From Engelhardtia mirabilis (GTDB lineage Bacteria > Planctomycetota > UBA1135 > GCA-002686595): a DNA stretch of 64,000 nucleotides. Positions 18,016 to 26,382 of this stretch are shown here, in pieces; position 1 is the stretch's first letter; the number at the start of each line of letters is the position of its first letter. Where the stretch lies: assembly GCA_007751255.1 (NCBI GenBank), contig CP036296.1:2976001-3040000 (forward strand). The letters run 5' to 3'. The notes under the pieces were generated by a model. The model was given only the letters and a program-made list of their open reading frames with translations, was not told the DNA's origin and ran no database searches. A program made the position numbers and the translations under genes.

Positions 18016-19683
18016 TCAAGTGCCCTTGCGCAGCAGCACCGTGCGGATGGTCTGCACGCAGATCGAGATGTCGAACGGGATCGAGTGGTACTTGATGTAG
18101 AAGAGGTCGTACTGCAGCTTCTGCAGGGCGTCCTCGACCGTGTTCCCGTAGGGGTACTTGATCTGCGCCCAACCGGTCAGCCCCGGCTTCACGATGTGGC
18201 GCTGGTGGTAGTACGGAATCTGCTGGCTGAGCTCGGCGATGAAGTGCGGGCGCTCGGGGCGCGGTCCGACCATCGACATGGAGCCGCCGAGGACGTTGAA
18301 GAGCTGCGGCAGCTCGTCCAGGCGGGTCTTGCGAATGAAACGGCCCACGCGCGTGATGCGCGGATCGTTCTCCTGGGCCCAGACCGGTCCGGTGGCCTTT
18401 TCGGCGTCGGTCCGCATGGAGCGGAACTTGTTGACCACGATCGGCTGGCCGAAGCGACCCGAGCGCTCCTGGCGGAAGAAGGCCGGACCGGGCGAGTCCA
18501 GCTTGACCAGGACGGCGGTGATCGCCATCAGCGGCCAGGTCAAGAGGATCCCGAACAGGGCGCAGGCGATGTCGAAGGTGCGCTTGGCGATCTCGCTGAA
18601 CGGGTGCTGGACGAAGCCGCGGTTGAAGATCAGGTACGAGGGCCGCATGGCCTCGACCGCGATCTTGCCGGTCACGCGTTCGTAGATCGCCTCGCCCTCC
18701 TCGACGACCAGGCCGGCCAGTCGGCAGCGCAGGAGCTCCTCGGTCGGCATGGTGCCGCGCCGGTCCTCGAGCGAGACCACGATGTCGTCGGCGTTCAGGC
18801 GCTGGGCGAGCTGCAGCAGACTCTCCCCGGGCAGGGTCCCCACCAGGGGCAGCTCGGAGTCGTCGAGCTGGGGCTTGGTCACGGGCCGCATGGGCAGCGG
18901 GCGGGCCGAGCGTTCCTGCCCGATCTCGGTCTGTGCCTTGGCCATCACCTGGACGTTGGAGCGGGAGCGCCGTTCGACCAGCGGCGTGACCTCGGCCGGC
19001 TGGCGGCCCGCCGGTCCACCGTGGTCGCCGAAGCGCATGGCTCCTCCCAGGTGGTCCGTGTCGCGTCGCTCCGACGGCGCGGGGTCCGGCAGCACGCCGA
19101 CCACGCGGTAGCTGTCGCGGCTGGTGAGTTCCTCGACCAGGGTGCGCGCCACGCGACCGCTGCCCAGGACCAGCACCCGCTCCTCGAAACCCCAGATCGT
19201 GATCAGGCGGTGGAACAGGGCCCGCCAGAGGTAGAGCACGAAGAACCCGACCGAGAGGCTGAAGACCAGTACCTGGACGGTCTGGGACAGGGTCAACCCG
19301 GGGAAGTCGAGGACCGAGTCGAGGCGCCAGAAATTGCACAAGAGGACCAGGCTGACCACAGCCAAGAGGGCCAGGCCGGCCGATCCCACGAACCCCGCGA
19401 AGCGCTCGACCCTGCCGGCCGAGCGCCGGAACTCGTAGAGCTCGTTGAACGCCAGGGCGCCCTGGCCGATCAGGGCCGCCTGGAAGGCGCCGAAGAGGCA
19501 GCGCAGCACCGCGTCCGCGTGGGAGTAGCGGTCGATGGCCACCCGGCGCAGCATCTCCTGATCGGGGTCGAAGAGCAGGTGGGCCGTCATCCCGAGCGCC
19601 ACCACGAGGGTCAGGAAGACCGTCTCGCTGGTGATCAGCAGCGCCTTCCGCAGGGGGAGGTAGTGCCTGAGGATGTTCAGCAT
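18016..19683 (-). CDS. EpsB-type undecaprenyl-phosphate sugar phosphotransferase
   Basis: 555 residues from ATG 19683. The N-terminus (MLNILRHYLPLRKALLITSE) and four membrane helices precede a Rossmann-like segment at about 168-200 (RVLVLGSGRVARTLVEEL). A membrane hairpin lies near 370-395, and the catalytic bacterial sugar-transferase domain covers about 400-555: KFRSMRTDAE, RKTRLDELPQLFNVL, SMVGPRPERPHF and KPGLTGWAQIKYPYGN. This matches the group linked to PEP-CTERM/exosortase exopolysaccharide loci. The enzyme starts lipid-linked repeat synthesis by moving a sugar-1-phosphate to undecaprenyl phosphate. A 70-residue polar insertion (about 202-275, with RRSRSNVQVMAKAQTE) between the Rossmann and catalytic parts is unusual. 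It probably feeds the locus at 1-10720 (inference). Confidence 0.9.
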   Translation of the reverse strand: MLNILRHYLPLRKALLITSETVFLTLVVALGMTAHLLFDPDQEMLRRVAIDRYSHADAVLRCLFGAFQAALIGQGALAFNELYEFRRSAGRVERFAGFVGSAGLALLAVVSLVLLCNFWRLDSVLDFPGLTLSQTVQVLVFSLSVGFFVLYLWRALFHRLITIWGFEERVLVLGSGRVARTLVEELTSRDSYRVVGVLPDPAPSERRDTDHLGGAMRFGDHGGPAGRQPAEVTPLVERRSRSNVQVMAKAQTEIGQERSARPLPMRPVTKPQLDDSELPLVGTLPGESLLQLAQRLNADDIVVSLEDRRGTMPTEELLRCRLAGLVVEEGEAIYERVTGKIAVEAMRPSYLIFNRGFVQHPFSEIAKRTFDIACALFGILLTWPLMAITAVLVKLDSPGPAFFRQERSGRFGQPIVVNKFRSMRTDAEKATGPVWAQENDPRITRVGRFIRKTRLDELPQLFNVLGGSMSMVGPRPERPHFIAELSQQIPYYHQRHIVKPGLTGWAQIKYPYGNTVEDALQKLQYDLFYIKYHSIPFDISICVQTIRTVLLRKGT

Positions 19684-19764
19684 CGGGGGGACGACACGCC
19701 GGGGCTGGCCTTCGGTGGGGCGGGACCGCGCCATCGCGCCGCCCGCGGTGTTCGGGGTCCGATC

Positions 19765-20319
19765 CTAACGGTTCGACCGATCGAGGTCCGGAGATGAAAC
19801 CCGCCTGGGTGACGGATAGAGCAGTGCGTCGGGGCCCGTGGCGGGCTCTGCGGCGCTCGCGCGCGGGCCACGGGCCAGGTCGGTCAAGCGGATGGTGACC
19901 CGTCGCCGCGGTCCGGCGACCAGTACCTCCGCGGCGGTGAGCCGCCAGGGGCAGCGCCCCGCAGCCAACGAGATGGAGCGGGCGGCCCGCTCCAGCGACG
20001 CGCGTTGGCGTGGACCGATCGACTCCCGCGGACGGTAGGGGAGGTGCTCGAGGGGCACGTCGCGGTCGAAGCGGCGGGTCTTGACTTCCACCAGCCGCAG
20101 CTCCGAGCCCCGGCGAGCGAGCAGATCGACTTCGGCGAACTCGGTTCGGAGCCTGCGGCCGACCACGCTCCAGCCGGCCCGAGTGAGTGTCCGCTCGGCC
20201 AGGGCCTCGCCCAGACGGCCGAGGTCGTGGGGCGCTGGCTCGACCAATCCCAGGGCCAAGCGAGGCGCGAGAACGGCCAATCCGCGCACGAGCAGGGCCA
20301 ACGGACCCGGGGCCACCAT
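19765..20319 (-). CDS. YraN/UPF0102 family nuclease-fold protein
   Basis: 184 residues from ATG 20319. The core fits UPF0102 (YraN): GEALAERTLTRAGWSVVGRR, then FAEVDLLARRGSELRLVEVK followed by TRR, where the spaced Glu, Asp and VEVK are the restriction-endonuclease-like (PD-D/E-x-K) positions. The function in cells is not firmly known. Before the core it carries an extra hydrophobic stretch (PLALLVRGLAVLAPRLALGL) that may be a membrane segment or part of a mis-chosen start; starting nearer the core would give the usual length of about 120. It lies 110 bases downstream of yajC, same strand. Confidence 0.8.
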   Translation of the reverse strand: MVAPGPLALLVRGLAVLAPRLALGLVEPAPHDLGRLGEALAERTLTRAGWSVVGRRLRTEFAEVDLLARRGSELRLVEVKTRRFDRDVPLEHLPYRPRESIGPRQRASLERAARSISLAAGRCPWRLTAAEVLVAGPRRRVTIRLTDLARGPRASAAEPATGPDALLYPSPRRVSSPDLDRSNR

Positions 20320-20429
20320 GGGGCGAGGCCTCGGTCGGTGCGGGCCGGTGCCGCCCGTCGCAGCACCGCGCGGCTCGAGACCACTCGGCGCCGGACCCCG
20401 CGGCCCGGCGCCCTGCGCGGCCCGCCCGC

Positions 20430-20852
20430 TCAGCGACGGGGTTCGGTGACCTCGCCCGCCGCCTGATCCTCGTTCTCGACCACCTGCTGGACCGCCCAGC
20501 GGGCCGCCTTGACCCGCACGCCGTCCGCCAGTTGCAGCGTCACCACGTGTTCGTGGATCTGGGCCACGCTCGCGAACATTCCTGAGGTGGTCAGCACGCG
20601 ATCGCCCTTCTTGAGCTGCGCCAGCATCGCCGTGCGCTGCTTCTGACGCTTGCGCTCGGGGCCCAGCAGGAGGAACCAGAAGATCATCCCGATGGCCAGG
20701 AAGGGCAGGAAACCCATCAGGCCGCCGCCGGGGGTCGGAGTCGCCGCGCCAGTCCCCTCGGCCGCGCCCTCCCCGACGCCGCCGACTCCCTCCTGGAAGA
20801 GGGGCGCGATCAGGATGGCGAGCTGGGTCTGGGCCTGGATCAGGAGCGTCAT
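20430..20852 (-). CDS. yajC: Preprotein translocase accessory subunit YajC
   Basis: 140 residues from ATG 20852. One membrane helix (GFLPFLAIGMIFWFLLLGP) is followed directly by ERKRQKQRTAMLAQLKKGDR and VLTTSGMFASVAQIHEHVVT, the YajC pattern of a positively charged cytoplasmic edge and a small beta domain. YajC works with SecDF at the Sec translocon; secD/secF are not visible in this window. An N-terminal Gly/Thr/Pro-rich stretch (GGVGEGAAEGTGAATPTPGG) before the helix makes the protein longer than E. coli YajC (110 residues). It is transcribed away from mnmA; the 239-base spacer should hold both promoters, but I could not pick clear boxes. Confidence 0.9.
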   Translation of the reverse strand: MTLLIQAQTQLAILIAPLFQEGVGGVGEGAAEGTGAATPTPGGGLMGFLPFLAIGMIFWFLLLGPERKRQKQRTAMLAQLKKGDRVLTTSGMFASVAQIHEHVVTLQLADGVRVKAARWAVQQVVENEDQAAGEVTEPRR

Positions 20853-21091
20853 CGGTCGGGTCGAATGGGGGTTCGTCGGGCCGGGTCGAGCCGCGCACCT
20901 TACCAACGGCCTCCCCGCGGGCGTAGCCCTCGCGAGGGACCAGCTGCTCACCGCCCATGGGCCAATCGCCGGTCTCGCCAGCGGGGGAGCAGCGCCCTGC
21001 CCTGGCCCCCTCCGCGGCGCTGTGCTCTGCTGTCGGGTCGAATTCCGACCGACCAGCGCCCAAGATCGGTTCCTCCGCGTTTCCTCGATCC

Positions 21092-22549
21092 ATGTCCGGT
21101 TCCTCCGATCCCGCCGCTGACCCGGCACGTCCGGCTGCGACGCACCCAGCCGCGGCTTCGACCCTGCCGAGTGGGCCCGTGACTGGGTCCATGAAGGGGC
21201 CCGCCGCCAGCCCTGTCGCCGGCCCTGTCGCCGGCACTGTCGCCGGCCCTGCTACCGGCCCTGCTACCGGCCCTGCTACCGGCCCTGTTACCGGCCCTGT
21301 CGCCGCTCCCGTGGTCTACGACGCGCGGGTCTACGACCCGGCCGAGCGGCTCGTGGTCGCCATGAGCGGCGGCGTCGACTCCTCGGTTGTGGCTTGGATG
21401 CTGCGCGAGGCGGGGCACGAGTTGGTCGGATTGTTCATGCGTAACGGCGTGAAGGTCCCCGAGGGCGAGGCGTCCAAGAAGTCCTGCTGCTCCGCATCGG
21501 ACGCGCGGGATGCGCGCATGGTTGCAGGTGGACTCGGGATTCCTTTCCAAGCGGTGGATCTGAAGCGCGACTTTGCGGAGATCATCGACTACTTCGTCCA
21601 GAGCTACCGACGCGGTCGCACGCCGAACCCCTGCGCCGTGTGCAATCGCGACCTGAAGTTCGATCGGCTACTCGAGCTCGCCGACGAGCTCGGCGCGGCG
21701 GGCGTGGCAACAGGACACTACGCGCGATTGGCCATCGTGGACGGGCGCGTGCACCTGCGTCGGGGCGTGGACCGCAAGAAGGACCAGAGCTACCAGCTCT
21801 TCGCCGTTTCCGAAGCGCACCTGGCGCGCACACGCTTGCCGCTGGGGGACCTCGAGAAGCCGGCTGTGCGCGACCTGGCCGCGCGAGCCGGCCTGCGCAC
21901 CGCCGCCAAGCGCGACAGCCAGGAGATCTGCTTCGTGCCCTCCAACGACTACCGCAAGCTCCTGGCCGAGAAGGGCGTCGAGCTCACGCCGGGAGTCATC
22001 GTCGACACCGCTGGTCGCGTGCTGCGCGAGCACGACGGGATCGAGAACTTCACCATCGGCCAACGCCGCGGCCACGGGGTCGGCGGTTCGGTCGAGGCCC
22101 TGTACGTGGTCGAACTGATCGCGGCCACGGGTACCGTCGTGTTGGGCGGGGCCGAGGAGTGCCGCTCGACCCAGATGGTGGTCGAGGACGTCAACCTGAT
22201 CGGCATCGATCGACCCGCCGACGGCGTGCTGCACGCCGACGTGCAGATCCGCTACCACCACGGCGGCACCCCGGCGCGGATCGAGTTCGAAGCGGACCGG
22301 GCCGTGGTGACCTTTGACGATCCACCCATGGCCGTCACCCCCGGCCAGGGCGCGGCCTTCTATCTGGGCGATCGCCTGGTGGGCGGCGGCTGGATCGAGA
22401 GCGCGACCCGTTGGGAGGGCAGCCAGGTCGGCGAAGTGGCCGCGGCCGACGCCGCACGCACCGGCCCGTCGGCCGCATCCCAGACGGCCGCATCCCAGAC
22501 GGCCGCATCCCAGACGGCCGCATCTCAGACGGCGGAGCGCGCCCGTTGA
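21092..22549 (+). CDS. mnmA: tRNA-specific 2-thiouridylase MnmA
   Basis: 485 residues from ATG 21092, against about 360-370 for the family. MnmA adenylates and thiolates C2 of the wobble uridine (s2U34) of tRNA-Lys, -Glu and -Gln. Seen here: PP-loop AMSGGVDSSVVAWML (near residue 90), PNPCAVCNRDLKFDRLL with the nucleophilic Cys, GVATGHYARL, KKDQSYQLFAVS, and SQEICFVPSNDY with the second Cys. The central domain and C-terminal beta-barrel are present. Extra sequence lies at both ends and consists of in-frame tandem repeats (listed separately). A GTG at 21311, just after the N-terminal array, would give a near-standard protein, so the N-terminal repeats may be untranslated. The stop overlaps the next start (TTGA). 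Confidence 0.95.
   Translation: MSGSSDPAADPARPAATHPAAASTLPSGPVTGSMKGPAASPVAGPVAGTVAGPATGPATGPATGPVTGPVAAPVVYDARVYDPAERLVVAMSGGVDSSVVAWMLREAGHELVGLFMRNGVKVPEGEASKKSCCSASDARDARMVAGGLGIPFQAVDLKRDFAEIIDYFVQSYRRGRTPNPCAVCNRDLKFDRLLELADELGAAGVATGHYARLAIVDGRVHLRRGVDRKKDQSYQLFAVSEAHLARTRLPLGDLEKPAVRDLAARAGLRTAAKRDSQEICFVPSNDYRKLLAEKGVELTPGVIVDTAGRVLREHDGIENFTIGQRRGHGVGGSVEALYVVELIAATGTVVLGGAEECRSTQMVVEDVNLIGIDRPADGVLHADVQIRYHHGGTPARIEFEADRAVVTFDDPPMAVTPGQGAAFYLGDRLVGGGWIESATRWEGSQVGEVAAADAARTGPSAASQTAASQTAASQTAASQTAERAR
21209..21304 (+). repeat. Eight 12-bp tandem repeats in the 5' part of mnmA
   Basis: Eight units related to GGCCCTGCTACC run head to tail: 21209-21220, then every 12 bases to 21304. 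Three central units are identical (21245-21280); the flanking units end in GTCGCC or GTTACC. In the mnmA frame they encode Gly-Pro-Val/Ala-Ala/Thr units. The length is a multiple of three, so expansion or contraction changes the linker length without breaking the frame. Confidence 0.9.
22471..22530 (+). repeat. Four 15-bp tandem repeats at the 3' end of mnmA
   Basis: Four copies of GGCCGCATCCCAGAC; the first three are identical and the fourth has one C-to-T change. In frame they encode Ala-Ala-Ser-Gln-Thr. The array ends 17 bases before the TGA that overlaps the next gene's TTG start. Confidence 0.92.
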
Positions 22550-25083
22550 CCCAGGGCCGCGGCCCGGTGCCGTTGCTCTGGCTGGCCGCAGTCGTCGCGG
22601 CGGCGACGGCGGCCCTGGCCTGGCCCACTTGGCGCGTCGAGGGCGAAAGCCTCGCGAACCAGCGGGTGGTGTTGGTCGACATCTCCGATAGCGTGGTGCG
22701 ACCGCGGCCGTCGTGGCTGCCCTGGATCCGCGAGGAGCTTGCGCGCCAGGCTGAGGCGGCCAGGAGCGCCCAGCAACTGCTGACTCTGGTGGCCTACGCC
22801 GACGGGGCCCAGGTGCTCGAGCAATCCCGGACCCCGGCCCAGTTCCTCGCGGACCTGCGCGGCGAGAGCGGCGCGCCCCTCGACCCCCGGGCGGTCGGCC
22901 TTCGTCGCGATGCCACCGACCTGGCCGCCGGACTGCAGGCCGCCCTGCTCAGCTTCGAACCCTACGTGCCCGTCGACAGCAGCTTCGTCGTGATCGGCGA
23001 CGGCGATCGCGGGCGCGCGGGCGCCCAGGCGCTCCTGACCCGCATCGCGGCCGGCGCGGGGAACGGCTTCGAGCGCGTCGACGTGCCCGCCGCCGAGCGG
23101 GTCGACGTGGCCCTGTGGAAGCTGCGACTGCCCGTGGACCCGAGCGTGGGCCAACCCCTGGCGGCCTCGCTCGAGATCGAGCTGCGACCGCCGCCGACTT
23201 CGCCCACAGCGCTGGTGTTGGACTTCGAGATCGACGACGCCGAAGGCAACCGCACCGCGCGGGCCGAGGTCGACGCGCCGCCCATCGCGGGGCCCTTTCG
23301 CGTGACGGTGGACCTGGGTCCGGCCCGCGCCGGCCACACCGAGGTCCTCGCCAGCGCGGCCCTGGCCGGCGAGGCGGCCCCCGATCCCCTGCCGCCCAAC
23401 GACTCGGCGCGGGCGGCGGTGCGCGCCGACGGTCTGCGGGTGCTGGGCCTGGTGTCGAGCGCGGATCGCAGGGCCCAGGCCCTCGACTTCTTCCGTCGCG
23501 GCGGGGGACCACCGGGTGTGCAGGTGATCGAGGTGGAAGCGGCGGACCTGGTGCGTGCCTTACCCCTCTTGGATGCGGTCTGCACCTTCGACCTGCCCCT
23601 GGCCGACCTGCCGAGCGAGGCGCTCGTCGCCGCGGTCGAGGGCGGCGCCGGGTTCCTGCGGATGATGGGCTGGAACCACCGCAACCCGGACCGCGTGGCG
23701 GGCGCCGAGGCCCTCGAGTCGATCATGGCGCTGCGCTCCAGTCGGCCCTCGCGGCCGCCGCGCGACGTGCTCCTGTTGGTGGATGGATCGGGCTCCATGG
23801 CGGGTGAGCCTTTCGAGCAGGTCGAACGGGCGGCCGTGGACCTGGCCGGTGCGGCGCCGGCGGACGACCGCCTGCTGCTGCGCTTCTTCACCAGCGTCCT
23901 GCAGCCCAACGTGGTGCTCGAGGACGAGAGCGGTCGCGGCCGCGCCGCCGTGGCCGAGCGCCTGGTGGGGGCCCGCGCGGCCAGTGGTCCGACGGCGCTC
24001 CTGGCCTCCATCGAGCAGCTCGCCGCAGAACGCCGCGTCGACCACGAGCGGGCCATGCTCGTCTTGCTGTTGACCGACGGCCGTGAGGCGGGCGGTCCGG
24101 TCCACGAGCGGGAGCGTCGCGCCGAGCTGCGCTCGACCTTCGCGTCGACTGACACCGACCTACGCGCCCTGGCCGTCGGTCCGCGCGCGGACCTGAGCAC
24201 CCTCGCACCCCTGGTCGCGCGCCCCGAGTACCTGTCGCGCGTGGCCGATGCCGCCGACCTGGCGACCCTGGTGGTGCGCGCGGTGGCGGACGAGGACCTG
24301 GTGCGCGGGCCCTTCGGTCTCGAGCGGGCGGCGGCGCCGGACTCCGGGCTCGTGGCGCAGGCTCTCGATGCCGCCAGCGAGCCTCCGCCGGTCGAGCTGC
24401 TGGTTCGGGCTGAGCTGGCACGCGGTTGCGAGCTGGCCTGGGCCGGACCGCGGGGGGAACCCGCCCTGGGTCTGGGCCGGGTGGGGTTGGGCCGCGTTGC
24501 CAGCCTGGCGACCCTGCCCCAGGCCGATTGGGCCCCGGCCCTGGCGCGGGGCCCCTCTGCCCTCTGGCCCTTGATCACCTGGCTCTGCGCGCGGCCGGGC
24601 GGCGGTGGACCGCGGGCGGTGGTCGAGGGCGATTGGCTGGTGCTGCGCGACCTACCCGCCGACGCTCGGCCGAGCCTGACCGGGCGCCTGCGCGACCCGG
24701 TGGAGGGCCAGGAATGGAGCCTGAGGTTCGACGCCCCCGCGCCCCTGCTGCGCGTCGACGAACGTCGCGCCCCCTGGCCCCCGACGAACTTCGATCGACG
24801 CTCCGTCGCCCTGCGATCAGTCGCGGATCTGGAACTGCACCTGGATCTCGGCGGCGCCCGGGTCCTGTCGATTCCGCGCCCTCTGCCAGACGAGTTCGAG
24901 CGGGCCCGGCCCCTTGTCCTACCGGTCCCGAGGGAGGGGGGTAGCCCCGATTCGGCCCAGCGCGGGCCCCAGCGGGTCTGGCGTGCGGCGGCCCTGTGGG
25001 CGGTGGCGGTGGCATCGCTGGGAGGACTGGCCCGGCTGCTGGCACTGCGGGGGATCAAGCTCCCGGCGCGACCGCGCCGATGA
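22546..25083 (+). CDS. Membrane protein with two VWA-type motifs and a split GATase-like domain
   Basis: 845 residues from a TTG that overlaps the mnmA stop (TTGA, 22546-22549). Layout: membrane helix 8-28; a first VWA-like domain with VVLVDISDSV (D-x-S-x-S) and FVVIGDGDR; a beta-rich domain; and a glutamine-amidotransferase-like strand set (LRVLGLVSSADRRAQALDFF to GAGFLRMMGWNHRNPD). Within it lies a canonical VWA domain with DVLLLVDGSGSMAG (MIDAS Asp413-Ser417) and MLVLLLTDGREAGG. A C-terminal domain and a final helix (about 815-835) follow. This architecture is seen in large planctomycete-type and BatA-like proteins thought to act in periplasmic metal-dependent binding. Function unknown. 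Confidence 0.82.
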   Translation: MTQGRGPVPLLWLAAVVAAATAALAWPTWRVEGESLANQRVVLVDISDSVVRPRPSWLPWIREELARQAEAARSAQQLLTLVAYADGAQVLEQSRTPAQFLADLRGESGAPLDPRAVGLRRDATDLAAGLQAALLSFEPYVPVDSSFVVIGDGDRGRAGAQALLTRIAAGAGNGFERVDVPAAERVDVALWKLRLPVDPSVGQPLAASLEIELRPPPTSPTALVLDFEIDDAEGNRTARAEVDAPPIAGPFRVTVDLGPARAGHTEVLASAALAGEAAPDPLPPNDSARAAVRADGLRVLGLVSSADRRAQALDFFRRGGGPPGVQVIEVEAADLVRALPLLDAVCTFDLPLADLPSEALVAAVEGGAGFLRMMGWNHRNPDRVAGAEALESIMALRSSRPSRPPRDVLLLVDGSGSMAGEPFEQVERAAVDLAGAAPADDRLLLRFFTSVLQPNVVLEDESGRGRAAVAERLVGARAASGPTALLASIEQLAAERRVDHERAMLVLLLTDGREAGGPVHERERRAELRSTFASTDTDLRALAVGPRADLSTLAPLVARPEYLSRVADAADLATLVVRAVADEDLVRGPFGLERAAAPDSGLVAQALDAASEPPPVELLVRAELARGCELAWAGPRGEPALGLGRVGLGRVASLATLPQADWAPALARGPSALWPLITWLCARPGGGGPRAVVEGDWLVLRDLPADARPSLTGRLRDPVEGQEWSLRFDAPAPLLRVDERRAPWPPTNFDRRSVALRSVADLELHLDLGGARVLSIPRPLPDEFERARPLVLPVPREGGSPDSAQRGPQRVWRAAALWAVAVASLGGLARLLALRGIKLPARPRR

Positions 25084-25139
25084 TCGGCCCAGGCACCATC
25101 GCCAACACCGACCGCCGTCCCGCCGACCCCACTGGAACC

Positions 25140-25748
25140 ATGCGCCGTCGAATCACGACCGCCCTCTGCGCCATCGCCCTTGCCGCCTGCTCATCGACCG
25201 CCGAGGTCAAGGAAGGATCGCCCAAGGGCTTCTGGGTGGCCCCGTCGGCGGTCATGGAAGCGCAGATCCGCGACGAAGCGGAGCGACTGCCCTGGACCCG
25301 CGGCATCGAGCGCATGGAGCAGATCCGTTGGTTCGCCTCGCTCGGCGAGCCGGCCTACGAGATCCTGCTCGAGCTCCTGGCCGATCCGCGCGACGACGTG
25401 GCGGCCTCGGCCCTGTCGGCGCTGGGGGCGACGGGCGACCGACGCCTGGTGTCGCACATCCGCGCGGTGCCCTTCGACAAGGAGCAGCGCGGCTTGGACC
25501 TGCGCCTCGAGCGCGCCCGCACTCTGCTGCGGCTGGGCGACTGGGGCGAAGTGCCGGAGTTGATCGCAGGCCTCAGCGACAAGCGCCTCTTGACCCGCGC
25601 TCTGTGCGCCCAGGCCCTGCAGGAGTCGACCAACGAGAGCTTCGGCTTCGACCCGAAGGCCGACGAGACCGCGCGCCAGTTGGCCGTGGATCGCTGGGAG
25701 CGCTGGTGGCTGCGGTTCACCGGCGACCCGCTCAAGACCCGCGGTTGA
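25140..25748 (+). CDS. HEAT-repeat lipoprotein of unknown function
   Basis: 202 residues from ATG 25140. The signal peptide has a lipobox ending ALAAC (Cys17). The mature part has HEAT-like helices (LGEPAYEILLELLADPRDDV, AASALSALGATGDRRLVSHI, LLTRALCAQALQEST) and ends with FGFDPKADETARQLAVDRWE then RWWLRF. A similar ending (FDP, A/E, then W-x-x-WW) is present in the HEAT membrane protein at 26383-27417, so the two are related. It should sit on the periplasmic side of a membrane. It follows the VWA gene by 56 bases and may be its partner (inference). Confidence 0.78.
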   Translation: MRRRITTALCAIALAACSSTAEVKEGSPKGFWVAPSAVMEAQIRDEAERLPWTRGIERMEQIRWFASLGEPAYEILLELLADPRDDVAASALSALGATGDRRLVSHIRAVPFDKEQRGLDLRLERARTLLRLGDWGEVPELIAGLSDKRLLTRALCAQALQESTNESFGFDPKADETARQLAVDRWERWWLRFTGDPLKTRG

Positions 25749-25797
25749 GCCTCGCTGGACCGGGACCGGTCTCGTGGCCTGAGCAGCGCGGCGTCCG

Positions 25798-26217
25798 TCA
25801 GGCCCGCAGTCGATCGACCAAGTTCCGGAAGCGCGGATCGTCCCGCAAGCACGCCAGGTCGTCGTCGGCGAGCATGAAGTCGGCGTCGTCGTAGCCGATC
25901 TCCAGGCAGTGCTCGAGGGTCGCAAGAGCCTCGTCGCGCGCCCCGGTCAGGGCCAGGGAGCAGGCCAAGTTGTAGTGCACCGTGGGCTCGTCGGGGAGCA
26001 GGTCGGCCAGGCGCTGGTCGACCACCAAGCCTTGCTCGTAGCGGCCCAGCTTGGTCAACAGGTGCCCCAACTCGATCAGGACCTCGACGTTGTCGGGGTC
26101 CGGGGCCCGGTCGACGTAGCGGCCGAGGAAATCGGCGACGAACTCATCCCCGTAGGCGTCCAGCCGCTCTCGGAGCGAATCGGGCAGCTCCATGGGTTGC
26201 GGCTTGTCGGGGTCCAT
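25798..26217 (-). CDS. TPR-repeat protein
   Basis: 139 residues, no signal peptide or helix. A helical N-terminus (LPDSLRERLDAYGDEFVADF) precedes two to three TPR units: VEVLIELGHLLTKLGRYEQG, LVVDQRLADLLPDEPTVHYN with LACSLALTGARDEALATLEH, and CLEIGYDDADFMLADDDLAC. It ends in DDPRFRNLVDRLRA, an ending common in small cytosolic TPR proteins. It probably mediates protein contacts; no partner is evident. It is convergent with the lipoprotein gene and divergent from the next membrane protein. Confidence 0.8.
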   Translation of the reverse strand: MDPDKPQPMELPDSLRERLDAYGDEFVADFLGRYVDRAPDPDNVEVLIELGHLLTKLGRYEQGLVVDQRLADLLPDEPTVHYNLACSLALTGARDEALATLEHCLEIGYDDADFMLADDDLACLRDDPRFRNLVDRLRA

Positions 26218-26382
26218 CGGTTGGCCCCGGGCGTGGGGGTCGCGTCATCCTAGGAAGACGGGGGGGCCGAGGGCAGGGTCGGGTACCCGTCGGACCGGGA
26301 GCGCCCAGCGGAGGTGTACCGACGGGGCAGCGGGGGACTAGGGTATTCGTTCCCGCCGCCGGCCCCTGTCCCCGAACGCCCC

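Noticed and set aside
20948-21550. Minus-strand frame rich in Ala-Gly-Ser/Asp-Arg repeats across mnmA
   Set aside because: The repeat-like peptide is only the reverse reading of the 12-bp mnmA array; no start context or family match.
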